Source of the DNA: Anaerolineaceae bacterium
GTDB taxonomy: Bacteria > Chloroflexota > Anaerolineae > Aggregatilineales > Phototrophicaceae
Direction: 5' to 3'
Length of the DNA: 64,000 bases
Assembly: GCA_002699585.1 (NCBI GenBank)
Contig: PABP01000009.1
Coordinates: forward strand, 483,750 to 547,749
Position 1 is the stretch's first letter, and each line of letters starts with the position of its first letter. The translations under genes were made by a program, and so were the position numbers. The notes beneath the pieces are model-generated. The model worked only from the letters and a program-made list of their open reading frames with translations, was not told the origin of the DNA and made no database searches. Positions 9,275-18,393 of the stretch are shown here, in pieces.

Positions 9275-10225
9275 ATGCTGGAATTGGGTGGTGTTCTCGT
9301 TGGATTGGTGTTGCTATTTTTTGGTGGGAATTGGCTGGTAGAAGGTGCATCGCGGTTAGCTAGGTCATTAGGTATTTCACCTCTGGTTGTTGGACTGACA
9401 GTCGTTGCGTTGGGTACATCCGCGCCGGAACTATTGGTCAGTTTGAGTGCTGCACTGAGTGGCTCATCCGACATTGCTGTGGGCAATGTGGTTGGTTCCA
9501 ACATCGCGAATATTGGCTTAATTCTGGGTGTGAGCGGCCTGATCTTTCCCATCAGTGTTCATGTCGATCTTCTCAAGCGGGAGATCCCGATCATGCTGGT
9601 TGCGACGGTGGTAGCGGTCATCATGTTCCAGGATGGTCAGATCAGCCGACTTGATGGCATCATTCTCGTGTCGGGATTGATCGCTTTTATTAGCTTCATG
9701 ATCGTATCGGCTCTGCGGGACCGTCAGATTCAACATGATCCTGAAGAAGAGCAGCGTCTGCATCCGGCAAACGTCAATCGCAGAGTCGAAGTCTTGCGAT
9801 TTTTGCTTGGATTCGCAGTGCTCGCCATTGGTGCTCAGGTCACTGTAGGCAATGCGACCCAACTGGCGCGTAACTTGGGCATTAGCGAACTGGTCATCGG
9901 CATCACCCTGATTTCGATTGGCACGTCACTCCCAGAATTGGTGACATCGATGATTGCCGCTTTCAGCAAAAATAGTGATATCGCCATTGGGAATGTGGTT
10001 GGCTCCAATATCTTCAACCTACTGGCGATTCTAGGTATTACATCAGTGGTCCAACCCATCAACGTCAGCCCACAGATAGCGGGTGGCGAAGCCCTGATGA
10101 TGCTTGGTTTTAGCCTTTTGCTGGTGCCGTTTGTTATCAATCGTGTTTTAGGACGCAGGGAGTCTTTTGTTTTTCTGGTTGCATACGTGCTGTTCACGAT
10201 TTACGCGATTACGATTGCAGGCTAA
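9275..10225 (+). CDS. Calcium/sodium antiporter (CaCA family, YrbG-like)
   Basis: A 316-residue inner-membrane cation:cation exchanger. The two inverted alpha repeats that define the family are clear: VVALGTSAPELLVS with SDIAVGNVVGSNIANIGLIL (residues about 43-86), and ISIGTSLPELVTS with SDIAIGNVVGSNIFNLLAIL (about 213-255). A polar loop around residue 160 separates the two halves of roughly five membrane helices each. The ATG at 9275 is chosen over the TTG at 9257. It converges on queG, with the last 4 bases overlapping. Confidence 0.94.
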   Translation: MLELGGVLVGLVLLFFGGNWLVEGASRLARSLGISPLVVGLTVVALGTSAPELLVSLSAALSGSSDIAVGNVVGSNIANIGLILGVSGLIFPISVHVDLLKREIPIMLVATVVAVIMFQDGQISRLDGIILVSGLIAFISFMIVSALRDRQIQHDPEEEQRLHPANVNRRVEVLRFLLGFAVLAIGAQVTVGNATQLARNLGISELVIGITLISIGTSLPELVTSMIAAFSKNSDIAIGNVVGSNIFNLLAILGITSVVQPINVSPQIAGGEALMMLGFSLLLVPFVINRVLGRRESFVFLVAYVLFTIYAITIAG

Positions 10226-11355
10226 TGGCCGAGTAACGCCTTTATTTCTTGATGTGCCTCGCTGTCATCTTCGTTGTCCATGTGATGGCTTAGCGTAGAA
10301 GTCGCAGCGCTGGCATCGAGTTGATATAGCGCCCACGCCGCATGACCCCGCACCAGCGGTTCGCTATCTTGCAGCAGATTGCGCAAAATGGGCACAAAGG
10401 TATCGTCACCGCTGTTACCCCCCGCGATACAAGCATTGCGCACCAGCCGTCGCCGCTTGATGCGCACAATGGGCGACTGAGCATAGCGCTCCTTGAAATC
10501 AGCTTCGGTCAGCCTCAGCAGTTCCTCCAGCCGGGGTGCGATGGTCGATAAGTCATCCGGTGGCGCTTGCTTGAATTTGGGGCTAAAGCGCTGGAAGGGG
10601 CACACATCCTGGCAGACATCACAGCCATAGACCCAGTTGCCAAATCGGGGCCGCAGGTCGCGGTCGATCCAGCCTTTATTTTCTATCGTGTGGTAGCTGA
10701 TGCAGCGGCGAGCGTCCAGCACGCGTGGCTCCGGGAAAGCATCGGTGGGGCAGGCGTTCAGGCAGCGTGTACAGGTCCCGCACATCGTCGCCTGGTGGGG
10801 TTCATCATAAATATCAACTGCCAGCGGTGTGATGATTTCCCCCAGGAAGAAGTTGCTGCCCCGGCGCGGGTGGATCAGCATGGTATTTTTGCCGATGAAG
10901 CCCATGCCTGCTTGTTGGGCGTGGCTGCGCTCCAGAATTGCCCCGGTATCGACATACACGCGCTGATTGACTTGCTGGCTGGCCTCTTTCTGTAACCATG
11001 CACTGAAAATCTCTAGTTGTGGCTGCATGACATCGTGATAGTCCAGCCCCCAGGCATACATGGCGATACGCCCGCGTGTGGGGTGGTTGAGCACACTTTC
11101 CGGTACGATCTCCTGCCCATAATCCAGTCCAACCATGATGAGCGTCTGCGCATCTGGCACAATGGCGCCCAGGTCTTCGCGCCGAATAACGCGGTCAGGA
11201 CGGGCCATGTAGCCCATATTGGCGTGCATCCCCTGGTTGATCCAACGCTTATAGGCGGCAAGTGTCGGCGAGGGCGCCGCGCGCGTGATTCCCACCAGGT
11301 TGAATCCCAGGTCGAGCGCTTTGCTCTTGATGTTGGCTGCGGAGAGAATAGTCAT
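10222..11355 (-). CDS. queG: Epoxyqueuosine reductase
   Basis: 377 residues. A cobalamin and [4Fe-4S] enzyme that reduces epoxyqueuosine to queuosine at the tRNA wobble position. The proton-donor motif YVDTGAILER contains Asp136. Iron-sulfur ligands are in CGTCTRCLNACPTDAF (Cys192, 195, 198, 202) and CDVCQDVCPF (Cys245, 248, 252), with a further Cys at 218. The C-terminal 80 residues (RNACIAGGN, LRNLLQDSEPLVRGHAAWAL) form HEAT-like repeats, as in the long QueG type. With tgt at 27768-28880 it indicates queuosine modification. Confidence 0.95.
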   Translation of the reverse strand: MTILSAANIKSKALDLGFNLVGITRAAPSPTLAAYKRWINQGMHANMGYMARPDRVIRREDLGAIVPDAQTLIMVGLDYGQEIVPESVLNHPTRGRIAMYAWGLDYHDVMQPQLEIFSAWLQKEASQQVNQRVYVDTGAILERSHAQQAGMGFIGKNTMLIHPRRGSNFFLGEIITPLAVDIYDEPHQATMCGTCTRCLNACPTDAFPEPRVLDARRCISYHTIENKGWIDRDLRPRFGNWVYGCDVCQDVCPFQRFSPKFKQAPPDDLSTIAPRLEELLRLTEADFKERYAQSPIVRIKRRRLVRNACIAGGNSGDDTFVPILRNLLQDSEPLVRGHAAWALYQLDASAATSTLSHHMDNEDDSEAHQEIKALLGH

Positions 11356-11528
11356 AAGGCTTTCTTCATAGATACAAATATGACATATACGAGTCTGAGA
11401 GTGGCATCTGGCGTGGTGATATTACAGCATGGTATGGTCTGATCTTGTTTATCGAAGCGGTTGCAATGTGGCTATATAATCAGCACAGGGCAGCAAACGA
11501 CCGCTGAATACAAGCAGGAGCGCTTTGC

Positions 11529-12368
11529 ATGGATGTTGCATTCTGGCAAAAAATTGTTGATTCATATTATCAACTGCCCCCGGACAGCAACTTGATCGAT
11601 CTGACATCTGAGTTGATGCAGCACCTGGGCGCCAGCGATCCACTGCTGCGCGATACTTACGCCTATAATATTCTCTCACGCTGGATCACCCTTTACGATT
11701 ATCACACGCCCGATGAACTGCGCCAAATGATCGATTGGCTGCTGCCGCGCTTGCAGCATAATCTTGGCAGCGTGGATGACGATAGCGTCTTTGAGCGCTC
11801 CTATGCTGCGCTGATTCTGTCGCTGATTGCCTACCGCGATACGCGCACCTCGTTTTTAGAAACGGAAGAGATGCATGAACTCATGCGCATCGGCTGTGAA
11901 TACTTGCTGTACGAAGCCGATAGCCGCGCGTATGTGCCCGGTAAGGGCTGGGCCAATGCCTATACCCATGCTGCTGATTTCTTGCGCTTCCTGGTTTACA
12001 GTCCGCTATTGGCCCCCAACGAGCAGATGATCGTGCTCAATACGGTCGCCAAAAAAGTCATGACGCCTGTAGAAACAGTCTACCTACACGATGAAGATGA
12101 CCGTTTTGCGCGGATTGTGGTGGCTGTTCTGCGCCGGGATGAGGTCATGATGACCGATCTAATCTCCTGGCAAAAGCAGTTCGTAACCTGGCGGCAGGAG
12201 CATCCCAAGCCGGAATCCTACGAATTGTCGTATCATGCCACCCATCAGAACATCAAAATGTTCCTTCGGGCGCTACTATCCCAGGTCGAACTCATGGAAT
12301 ATTTGCCGCAGGTGGCGCATGAATTTTTACCGTCCCTGTTGGAGACAGTACGGCCCTTTACGTTGTAG
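11529..12368 (+). CDS. DUF2785 family protein
   Basis: 279 residues, predicted all-helical and cytosolic. Stretches typical of the DUF2785 family are present: SDPLLRDTYAYNILSRWI near residues 37-54, DDSVFERSYAALILSLIAYRD around 97-117, and YVPGKGWANAYTHAADFLRFL around 138-158. No catalytic motif is evident and the family function is unknown. TATAAT at 11475-11480 may be its -10 box, but a matching -35 is not apparent. It converges with the glycosyltransferase gene, overlapping by 11 bases. Confidence 0.8.
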   Translation: MDVAFWQKIVDSYYQLPPDSNLIDLTSELMQHLGASDPLLRDTYAYNILSRWITLYDYHTPDELRQMIDWLLPRLQHNLGSVDDDSVFERSYAALILSLIAYRDTRTSFLETEEMHELMRIGCEYLLYEADSRAYVPGKGWANAYTHAADFLRFLVYSPLLAPNEQMIVLNTVAKKVMTPVETVYLHDEDDRFARIVVAVLRRDEVMMTDLISWQKQFVTWRQEHPKPESYELSYHATHQNIKMFLRALLSQVELMEYLPQVAHEFLPSLLETVRPFTL

Positions 12369-13608
12369 CTGATTGTGTCGCCTTGAGGATCAACTCGGCG
12401 GCTTTGGCGGGGCCACCCAGGCTGGCCATTTGCTCAGCGAAGCGCTGGCAGTTCTCGACCACCCAATCCGCTTCTGCGAGTGCTTTTGTGCCTTCAAACA
12501 ACTGGCCCTGACGTACATCATGCGCTGTCAGATTCAAGCCGAGTTTGGATTGGGCCACGCGCCGCGCCTGGATGCGCTGATCGGCTGCATGAGGGACTAC
12601 GATCTGCGGCACGCCCTGTACAATTGCGTGATGGGTCGTGCCCATCCCGCCATGATGGATCATCAGGCGGCTACGTGGCAGCACATGCTCAAAAGGTGCC
12701 CAATTGACCAGCCGCGTTCCACCGGGCAGCGCCCGTTTGAGTTCGACCTTTTTCTCCGGCTCAATCGGATGCCAGCCGATGGCCACAATAGGCAATAATC
12801 CCGCGCGGGCCGCTGCCTGCGCAGCCCAACTGAAAAAACCCAGATCTCCACTAAAAATCGTGCCCAACGTAATCAGAGCAAGCGGCTGCTCCTGCGGAAT
12901 ATCGTTCAGCCAGTCTGGCGCAGGCGATGTCGGCTGTGGGGCCGTGCCGCCAACATGCCGCGTTTGCAGCAGCATATGCGCTGCTTCGCCCATATACCAT
13001 TGTGACGTGAAGTAAGTGATATGCAGCAGTGGGCTGATGATCGATGGGGCGGTCCCTTTGCTGAAGTTGACGCCCTCTAGCCCGAACTGCTCAAACAACC
13101 CGAACAGCCGCTTCTGGCTGTCGCTGCTGAGGGTACGCTGCACCGGGAACAGTGAATTTTCATCCAGGGTGCCCTGGGCTGGCCACCCGGCGACGATCAA
13201 CGGCACGTCCAGTTTTTCCGCTGCCAGCGCTGCCGCGCTCAAAAACGGGTCGATGACCATCGCGTCTGGCTTGCCAATCTCGTCCGCGAGCTGCAGCAAG
13301 CTCTCGACGCCCTTGGTCACCAGATCAACGCTCATCCACGTATCCAGCGCCCGTGTATAACGCAGCATGACCGCTTCCTGCGGCGACAACTGCGAGAGAT
13401 CGGGCGCAGGCGGCGGTGGCCATAGCCAACCAGTATGTTCAATGGCGTTGAAAGCTAGGTCGTGCGCGGCGATGGCATCCGCCAATGGCGCTTCGCTTAC
13501 CCAGGTGACATCATGTCCCCGGGCTTGCAGAACTTTTGCCGTTTTTAAGAAGCCGCCCCAGTCGGTATGGCTGTACAGTGGGGCAGAAACAAACCAGAAT
13601 GTGGCCAT
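12358..13608 (-). CDS. MGT-type glycosyltransferase (UDP-glycosyltransferase fold)
   Basis: A 416-residue GT-B enzyme. The N-terminal lobe begins MATFWFVSAPLYSHTDWGG. The C-terminal donor site reads LMIHHGGMGTTHHAI, then VPQIVVPHAADQ and RRVAQ, the classical pattern of family 1 transferases that glycosylate small lipophilic acceptors or sterols and carotenoids. The start at 13608 is used because GGAAAC precedes it and the extension to 13725 would overlap the upstream gene in another frame. It lies 13 bases after the TPR gene on the same strand, so the two probably form an operon. The acceptor is unknown. Confidence 0.87.
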   Translation of the reverse strand: MATFWFVSAPLYSHTDWGGFLKTAKVLQARGHDVTWVSEAPLADAIAAHDLAFNAIEHTGWLWPPPPAPDLSQLSPQEAVMLRYTRALDTWMSVDLVTKGVESLLQLADEIGKPDAMVIDPFLSAAALAAEKLDVPLIVAGWPAQGTLDENSLFPVQRTLSSDSQKRLFGLFEQFGLEGVNFSKGTAPSIISPLLHITYFTSQWYMGEAAHMLLQTRHVGGTAPQPTSPAPDWLNDIPQEQPLALITLGTIFSGDLGFFSWAAQAAARAGLLPIVAIGWHPIEPEKKVELKRALPGGTRLVNWAPFEHVLPRSRLMIHHGGMGTTHHAIVQGVPQIVVPHAADQRIQARRVAQSKLGLNLTAHDVRQGQLFEGTKALAEADWVVENCQRFAEQMASLGGPAKAAELILKATQSATT

Positions 13609-13621
13609 AATCGTTTCCGAA

Positions 13622-15760
13622 TTAGGTATTGTCAGTGAGCCAGCTTGCATTCGCCAGCGGGATGCTGTGGCGCTCAGCCAATTGGGAAGCATGTTCCCAA
13701 TCCGTCTGCGCCGCTTCACGATCATCCTCTACGGCGTGGGCATGGCTGCGTGCGCGATAGGCACGCGCCTGTTGTGTCGGTGACTGGGCTTGTTCCGCAA
13801 ACTTGAGCACATGGCCCAGATTATCAATGGCACTGGCAGCTTTGCCGCGCTCGATCATAATTTGCGATTGCAGCAGCATCACCTCGATCAGCGCGCCCAG
13901 GTTGCGATATTCGCGCGCATTCTTGAGGACTTTTTGCAACAAAGGCTTGGCCTCATCGTAGCGACCTAGCTCGACCAGGGCATGCGCCCGGTCTGTTTCG
14001 AAGTCCGGCGCCCCGTTTAGCTTCTTGGCGTTATAGGCCGCTTCGAACTGGGCCAGTGCCGCTGACCAGTTGCCGAGCGAGGCTTCTATCGCGCCTTGTA
14101 CCGCTGCTAGTTCACCACCATCGGCATCCGGCTTGGCTTGTTCAATTTGCTCGCGTGCCAGGTCAGGACGCTTGGTTTTCGCCAGCATATTCGCATAGTC
14201 AAGGTGGGTTTGTGCCGCTAGTATCTTTGACTTGTCGTCGCCCTGAACCAGCTTAAGTGCTTCATCGAAGAAGGCATCTGCGGAGGCAATGTCCCCACGC
14301 CGACCATAGAGCGTACCGGCCAGCCGCAGCGCGCGCTGGCGAATGGTGGGGTCCTGAATCGAGGAGAGCAGCAGCAAGGCATCATCGACAGAATGCAGGG
14401 CATCCCCAGGCCGACCTGTCTGCGCGTATTGCTCTGCGATTTGTACCAGCAACTGCACCGATAGCACCTTATCACCGGATAGCTTGGCGATTTGCTGGGC
14501 GGATTTGAGCGCATCAATGGCTTGCTCTGTCTGGAATTGCTGGAGATAAGCCTGGGCTATCAGTCGATGAATAGCTATCGATTCGGTATCAGATCCTTTA
14601 TTTTCCGCATGGACCTTTAGGGCCTCGGTCAATGTCTGGATGGCTGTATCGTACTGCTGCTGGTCCATCTCAGCTTCCGCCTGACGGATGTGTTCCATAG
14701 CCGGGTTCGCTTCGTCAGCTTCATCGCTTGCCGACGGGACCATCGGCGCAACGATGGGTTCAGGGGGTTCCCGTGTCGGGTCATCCAGCGATTGTTTCGC
14801 TTGTTCGAGTTCGCGCTGGGCCTGGGCGATACGCGCTTCGTCTTCCAGAGTGCGCGCATGGGTCAGTGCCAGTTCTGCGGCATCGCGCGCAGTCGCTGCC
14901 TCGCCGACCTGTAGCGCCGATTGGCTGTATTCCAGCAACGCATCGACATATACGGTTGATGAAGACGGCTCTTGTTTGAACAGCTTAAAGGCGGTCTTGT
15001 AAAATTGATGGGTGGTCGCGTAATCGCCGATTGCATAAGCATGTTTGGCTAATCGCATCGCCGTTAAGCGACGATACGGAATATGTTTTTCTTCGCTGGC
15101 TTGCTGATAAGCCGCGCGCAGCAGCGTCATGACCTCGCTGGTATCTTCCAGGTCAATCAATGCATCGGCCAACCGAATCTGGAAATAGGGCAGCAATTCG
15201 GTGTCGCCGCTTTCATATAGCAGCTTGATCGCCTCTCGCAGCAGCCGTACCGCATAGCCACTGTTGTTCTCTATGAGGTAAATATCTGCCAGATGCCCCT
15301 GTGCGCGGCCCTGCGCACCCTGTGATTGGATGGTTTCCGCATGGCGACGGCCCTGTTCGTAGAGGTTGCGCGCTTCTTCATAAGCGCTACGTCCCTGGGC
15401 CAGCAACCCGCGCGAGATCAACGCATACGCCAGCGGGGCACGATGTTGCGTTCGCTGCGCCTTTGATTGCACATCGCTCAGTACCTTCTCGGCCTTGTCG
15501 AACTCGCCCTGTGCCATCAGCACATCCGCCTGATGTAGCAAAACCTCGGCTTCACCAGTGGCATCCATCTGGGTCTGGGCAATACTCAGGGCATTTTCAA
15601 AATGGCGCATCGCGACATCATAAGACTCGCTGTATTGGGCCTGCCGTCCGGCTTCCAGCGCTTGTTCTAGCTCGCTCCCGGACTTATGGGGTGATGACGG
15701 GCTACTGTCTTCATCCTGTGCGCCACTTGCCCATTTGATAAAACGGTCTAACCAACTCAT
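13622..15760 (-). CDS. Large tetratricopeptide-repeat protein
   Basis: A 712-residue protein made of many TPR helices, for example in residues 30-330 and 340-690 (Y.eA...ye.al..a patterns, LERALEA-like arrays). Two TPR blocks are separated by an acidic, Pro-rich linker around residues 320-350. No signal peptide or membrane segment: it begins MSWLDRFIKWASG. It is likely a protein-interaction scaffold. The ATG at 15760 fits this start; the open frame continues up to 15919 but runs through the promoter. Upstream gene of a two-gene unit with the glycosyltransferase. Confidence 0.85.
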   Translation of the reverse strand: MSWLDRFIKWASGAQDEDSSPSSPHKSGSELEQALEAGRQAQYSESYDVAMRHFENALSIAQTQMDATGEAEVLLHQADVLMAQGEFDKAEKVLSDVQSKAQRTQHRAPLAYALISRGLLAQGRSAYEEARNLYEQGRRHAETIQSQGAQGRAQGHLADIYLIENNSGYAVRLLREAIKLLYESGDTELLPYFQIRLADALIDLEDTSEVMTLLRAAYQQASEEKHIPYRRLTAMRLAKHAYAIGDYATTHQFYKTAFKLFKQEPSSSTVYVDALLEYSQSALQVGEAATARDAAELALTHARTLEDEARIAQAQRELEQAKQSLDDPTREPPEPIVAPMVPSASDEADEANPAMEHIRQAEAEMDQQQYDTAIQTLTEALKVHAENKGSDTESIAIHRLIAQAYLQQFQTEQAIDALKSAQQIAKLSGDKVLSVQLLVQIAEQYAQTGRPGDALHSVDDALLLLSSIQDPTIRQRALRLAGTLYGRRGDIASADAFFDEALKLVQGDDKSKILAAQTHLDYANMLAKTKRPDLAREQIEQAKPDADGGELAAVQGAIEASLGNWSAALAQFEAAYNAKKLNGAPDFETDRAHALVELGRYDEAKPLLQKVLKNAREYRNLGALIEVMLLQSQIMIERGKAASAIDNLGHVLKFAEQAQSPTQQARAYRARSHAHAVEDDREAAQTDWEHASQLAERHSIPLANASWLTDNT

Positions 15761-15811
15761 AGGGGTTGTATCCGGTCCATGATAACGGTAGGAGTATGAT
15801 ACTATCCTGTC

Positions 15812-15840
15812 ATTGTAGCGATGAATTGCGCGCTTGACGA
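15812..15840 (-). promoter_or_regulatory. Candidate sigma-70-like promoter of the TPR/glycosyltransferase unit
   Basis: On the minus strand, TCGTCA (15835-15840) and TACAAT (15812-15817) are 17 bases apart. This places transcription start about 45 bases before the ATG at 15760. Confidence 0.45.
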
Positions 15841-15889
15841 TACCTACCGTGCAGTCACAGCGCGTAATGAGCAAGTTGCTTAAATGGCA

Positions 15890-15915
15890 AAAGGCACACC
15901 AGATGGCGTGCCTTT
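15890..15915 (-). terminator. Terminator of glutamate dehydrogenase gene
   Basis: AAAGGCACACC (15890-15900) pairs with GGCGTGCCTTT (15905-15915) with one mismatch around a 4-base loop. On the minus strand it is followed by TTGCCATTT. It lies 64 bases past the gdhA stop. Confidence 0.65.
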
Positions 15916-15978
15916 GCACAAGGGGAGTTACATAAGCTTAGGAGAGTTAGCTTAGAAACAATGGCTTGTTAAGTACCA

Positions 15979-17256
15979 CTAGGGATAGAAACCACGCGTC
16001 TGAATGGCTTCACCAACGCGCTTGATGGCCGTGACCTGGGCGGCTGTACGCATATCAATCTGGTGCAGTTCAGCATTGGCCTGGACCTGCTTGTAGGCTT
16101 TAGCCATGATGCGCTGGAGCCGATTGAGCACTTCGTCTTTGTCCCAGAAGAAGGCTTGCATGTCCTGTACCCACTCGAAGTAGGATACGATCACGCCGCC
16201 AGCGTTCGCCAGGATGTCCGGCACGACGTGGATACCGCGATCATTGAGGATGTCATCGCCGTCGGGTGTCGTTGGACCATTCGCACCTTCGACCACATAG
16301 CGTGCCTTGACATCATCCGCATTGTCACGATGGAGTTGGCCTTCCATCGCTGCTGGGATCAAGACATCGCACGGGGTCGCCAGCAATTCTTCGTTGGTGA
16401 TATTTTCAGCGCGTGGGAAGTCCAGCACGCTGCCACGTTCGGCAGCAAATGCAATCACCGCCGGAATATCCAGCCCACCTGGATTATAAATACCGCCGTC
16501 AATGTCGCTGACAGCCACCACGCGGTAACCCAGTTCATGAGCATACAATGCCGCGTTTGACCCCACATTGCCGAAGCCCTGCACCGCAATATCGATGCGA
16601 CTGGGATCGTCTTCGCCATGTGTATGTAAGCTGGCTTCCATCGTGATGATGACGCCGCGCCCGGTGGCTTCTGTACGGCCTTCACTGCCGCCGACGCTCA
16701 TCGGCTTACCCGTAACAACTGCCGGGACCGAGTAGCCGACGGTCATGCTGTACGTATCCATGAACCAGGCCATCACCTGAGAATTGGTGCCCATATCTGG
16801 CGCTGGAATGTCCGACATCGGGTTGACTAGCGGTAGCAATTCAGAAGCATAACGACGTGTCAGGCGTTCCAGTTCACCGGTGCTCAGGGTGCGCGGATCA
16901 ACAACCACGCCACCTTTGGCCCCGCCGTAGGGAATATTGACCAGGGCACTTTTCCAGGTCATCCACATCGCCAGGGCGCGTACTTCGTCGAGCGTGACAG
17001 CCGTGCTATAGCGCAGTCCACCTTTTGATGGGCCGAGTGCCGTATTATGGTGCACGCGGTAGCCCGTAAACATTTCGATTTCGCCCGTGTCGCGGCGTAC
17101 CGGGAAGTTCACCGTGAATTCACGACGCGGATAACGCATGTAATCAACCAGGCCCTCATCATAATCTAAGTAGCGGACGGCCCGATTGTATTGAGAAATG
17201 GCGGTTTCGTAAGCATTTAAGTGTTCATGAGTTCTTTCAGGAATTGCTACAACCAT
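15979..17256 (-). CDS. gdhA: Glutamate dehydrogenase (Glu/Leu/Phe/Val dehydrogenase family)
   Basis: 425 residues, reversible oxidative deamination of glutamate to 2-oxoglutarate. Visible residues: substrate Lys78 in GPSKGGLRY, Lys102 in MTWKSALVNIPYGGAKGG and catalytic Lys114 in the same stretch, and the Rossmann motif VQGFGNVGSNAA at about 225-236. The short bacterial/archaeal hexameric type. The ATG at 17256 is preceded by AGGAGG about 10 bases upstream, so the longer frame to 17352 is rejected. NAD versus NADP use was not determined. Monocistronic, with a 401-base divergent control region. Confidence 0.95.
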   Translation of the reverse strand: MVVAIPERTHEHLNAYETAISQYNRAVRYLDYDEGLVDYMRYPRREFTVNFPVRRDTGEIEMFTGYRVHHNTALGPSKGGLRYSTAVTLDEVRALAMWMTWKSALVNIPYGGAKGGVVVDPRTLSTGELERLTRRYASELLPLVNPMSDIPAPDMGTNSQVMAWFMDTYSMTVGYSVPAVVTGKPMSVGGSEGRTEATGRGVIITMEASLHTHGEDDPSRIDIAVQGFGNVGSNAALYAHELGYRVVAVSDIDGGIYNPGGLDIPAVIAFAAERGSVLDFPRAENITNEELLATPCDVLIPAAMEGQLHRDNADDVKARYVVEGANGPTTPDGDDILNDRGIHVVPDILANAGGVIVSYFEWVQDMQAFFWDKDEVLNRLQRIMAKAYKQVQANAELHQIDMRTAAQVTAIKRVGEAIQTRGFYP

Positions 17257-17657
17257 TTGATGGATGCCTCCTAAAGGCACATGTCTAATTTCCAACAGTA
17301 TACGTCTTAAGATGTTAACGAGATATATGGATTGTGTAAAAGGTCCATACAATGAACGCTTTTAATTGTGTAATGTGCATAAGTCTGATTTTCTTAGAGA
17401 ATGCCCTGATTCAGACATGTTTTCATGCAATTCTTGGGGGAAATTCTCAGTATTTGGAAATTATGCGGTTGTAGGAAGCGCAAATTTACACGGAAAGACC
17501 GACTTTGTGAAACGCATTACAAGCCAATAGACACATGTAATGTAAGTTGCAAGAAAATTCCGTGAAAATTACACAAACGATCTATTGTGGTTCATAATGG
17601 GTCAGAATGCCCTATCATCCAGAACAAGGTCATCACTAGGAGTGTTTAGCGCCAAAA
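17257..17657. other. Divergent control region between gdhA and the sulfotransferase gene
   Basis: 401 bases without a gene. It holds the gdhA ribosome-binding site (AGGAGG near 17266-17271), the candidate gdhA promoter at 17312-17340, and three copies of TTGTGTAA or its complement at 17332, 17366 and 17569. It is AT-rich in the middle. No small ORF or RNA gene was recognised. Confidence 0.6.
17312..17340 (-). promoter_or_regulatory. Candidate gdhA promoter overlapped by a TTGTGTAA motif
   Basis: On the minus strand, TTTACA (17335-17340) and TAACAT (17312-17317) are spaced by 17 bases. The -35 box lies within a TTACACAA element (17332-17339) that recurs at 17366-17373 and 17569-17576, suggesting a regulator site. 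Confidence 0.45.
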
Positions 17658-18392
17658 ATGAATTATTTTGTATGTGCATCACACCGCAGCGGCAGCACAT
17701 TATTGTGCGAAATGCTTGAGCAAACAGGTATAGCTGGCATGCCAGGGGAATACTTTATGCATTGGCAGGGGCGTTCTCATGAGGGATGGTCACTTGATGA
17801 CTATCCTGCTTACGTGCAGCGTCTCGTCACCGAATTGCAGACACCCAATGGCGTATTCAGTGCCAAAGTGATGACAGGCGATGATGGACTCGGCGGCGTT
17901 GTACGGCGCATCCAAGCGCACGAAGCCTATGCATCATTGTGTGATGCTGAGGTCATGGAGCATTTCTTCCCCAATGCCCGCTATATCTATCTGACGCGCC
18001 GCCATAAGGTCGCGCAAGCCGTTTCCTGGTGGAAAGCGGCCCAGAATGACATCTATCATCTACGTGACGATGAAAAAGCGCCAGAGGCACCACTAGAGTA
18101 CAAATTCGATGCGATCAACTACCTGCTGGGAGAAATCATTATCGAGGAAAGTGCTCATCAAGCCTTCTTCGATGCGGTCGGCGTCGTGCCGATGACGGTT
18201 GTTTACGAGGATTTCGTTCAGGATATGCAAGGCACACTCACACGCATTCTGGACTATCTCGACGTACCGCTGCCAGAAGACTATGAGTACAAGCCTTCGC
18301 CATTAAAGAAAATGGCCGATGCGCTGTCCGAAGAGTGGATACAGCGCTATCGGCAGGAGATACAGGCAGATTGGCAGACGATCCGTTGGTAG
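17658..18392 (+). CDS. Stf0-type sulfotransferase
   Basis: 244 residues. The N-terminal CASHRSGSTLLCEML (residues 6-20) is the 5'-phosphosulfate loop that binds PAPS; GMPGEYF follows as in Stf0 (trehalose 2-sulfotransferase) proteins. A 3'-phosphate-binding YIYLTRRHKVAQAVSWWKA is near residues 110-128. The C-terminal SPLKKMADALSEEWIQRYR is also typical of that group. The acceptor could be trehalose or another sugar or lipid; this cannot be decided from sequence. The adjacent uvrA on the opposite strand ends 1 base away and is unrelated. Confidence 0.88.
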   Translation: MNYFVCASHRSGSTLLCEMLEQTGIAGMPGEYFMHWQGRSHEGWSLDDYPAYVQRLVTELQTPNGVFSAKVMTGDDGLGGVVRRIQAHEAYASLCDAEVMEHFFPNARYIYLTRRHKVAQAVSWWKAAQNDIYHLRDDEKAPEAPLEYKFDAINYLLGEIIIEESAHQAFFDAVGVVPMTVVYEDFVQDMQGTLTRILDYLDVPLPEDYEYKPSPLKKMADALSEEWIQRYRQEIQADWQTIRW

Positions 18393-18393
18393 G

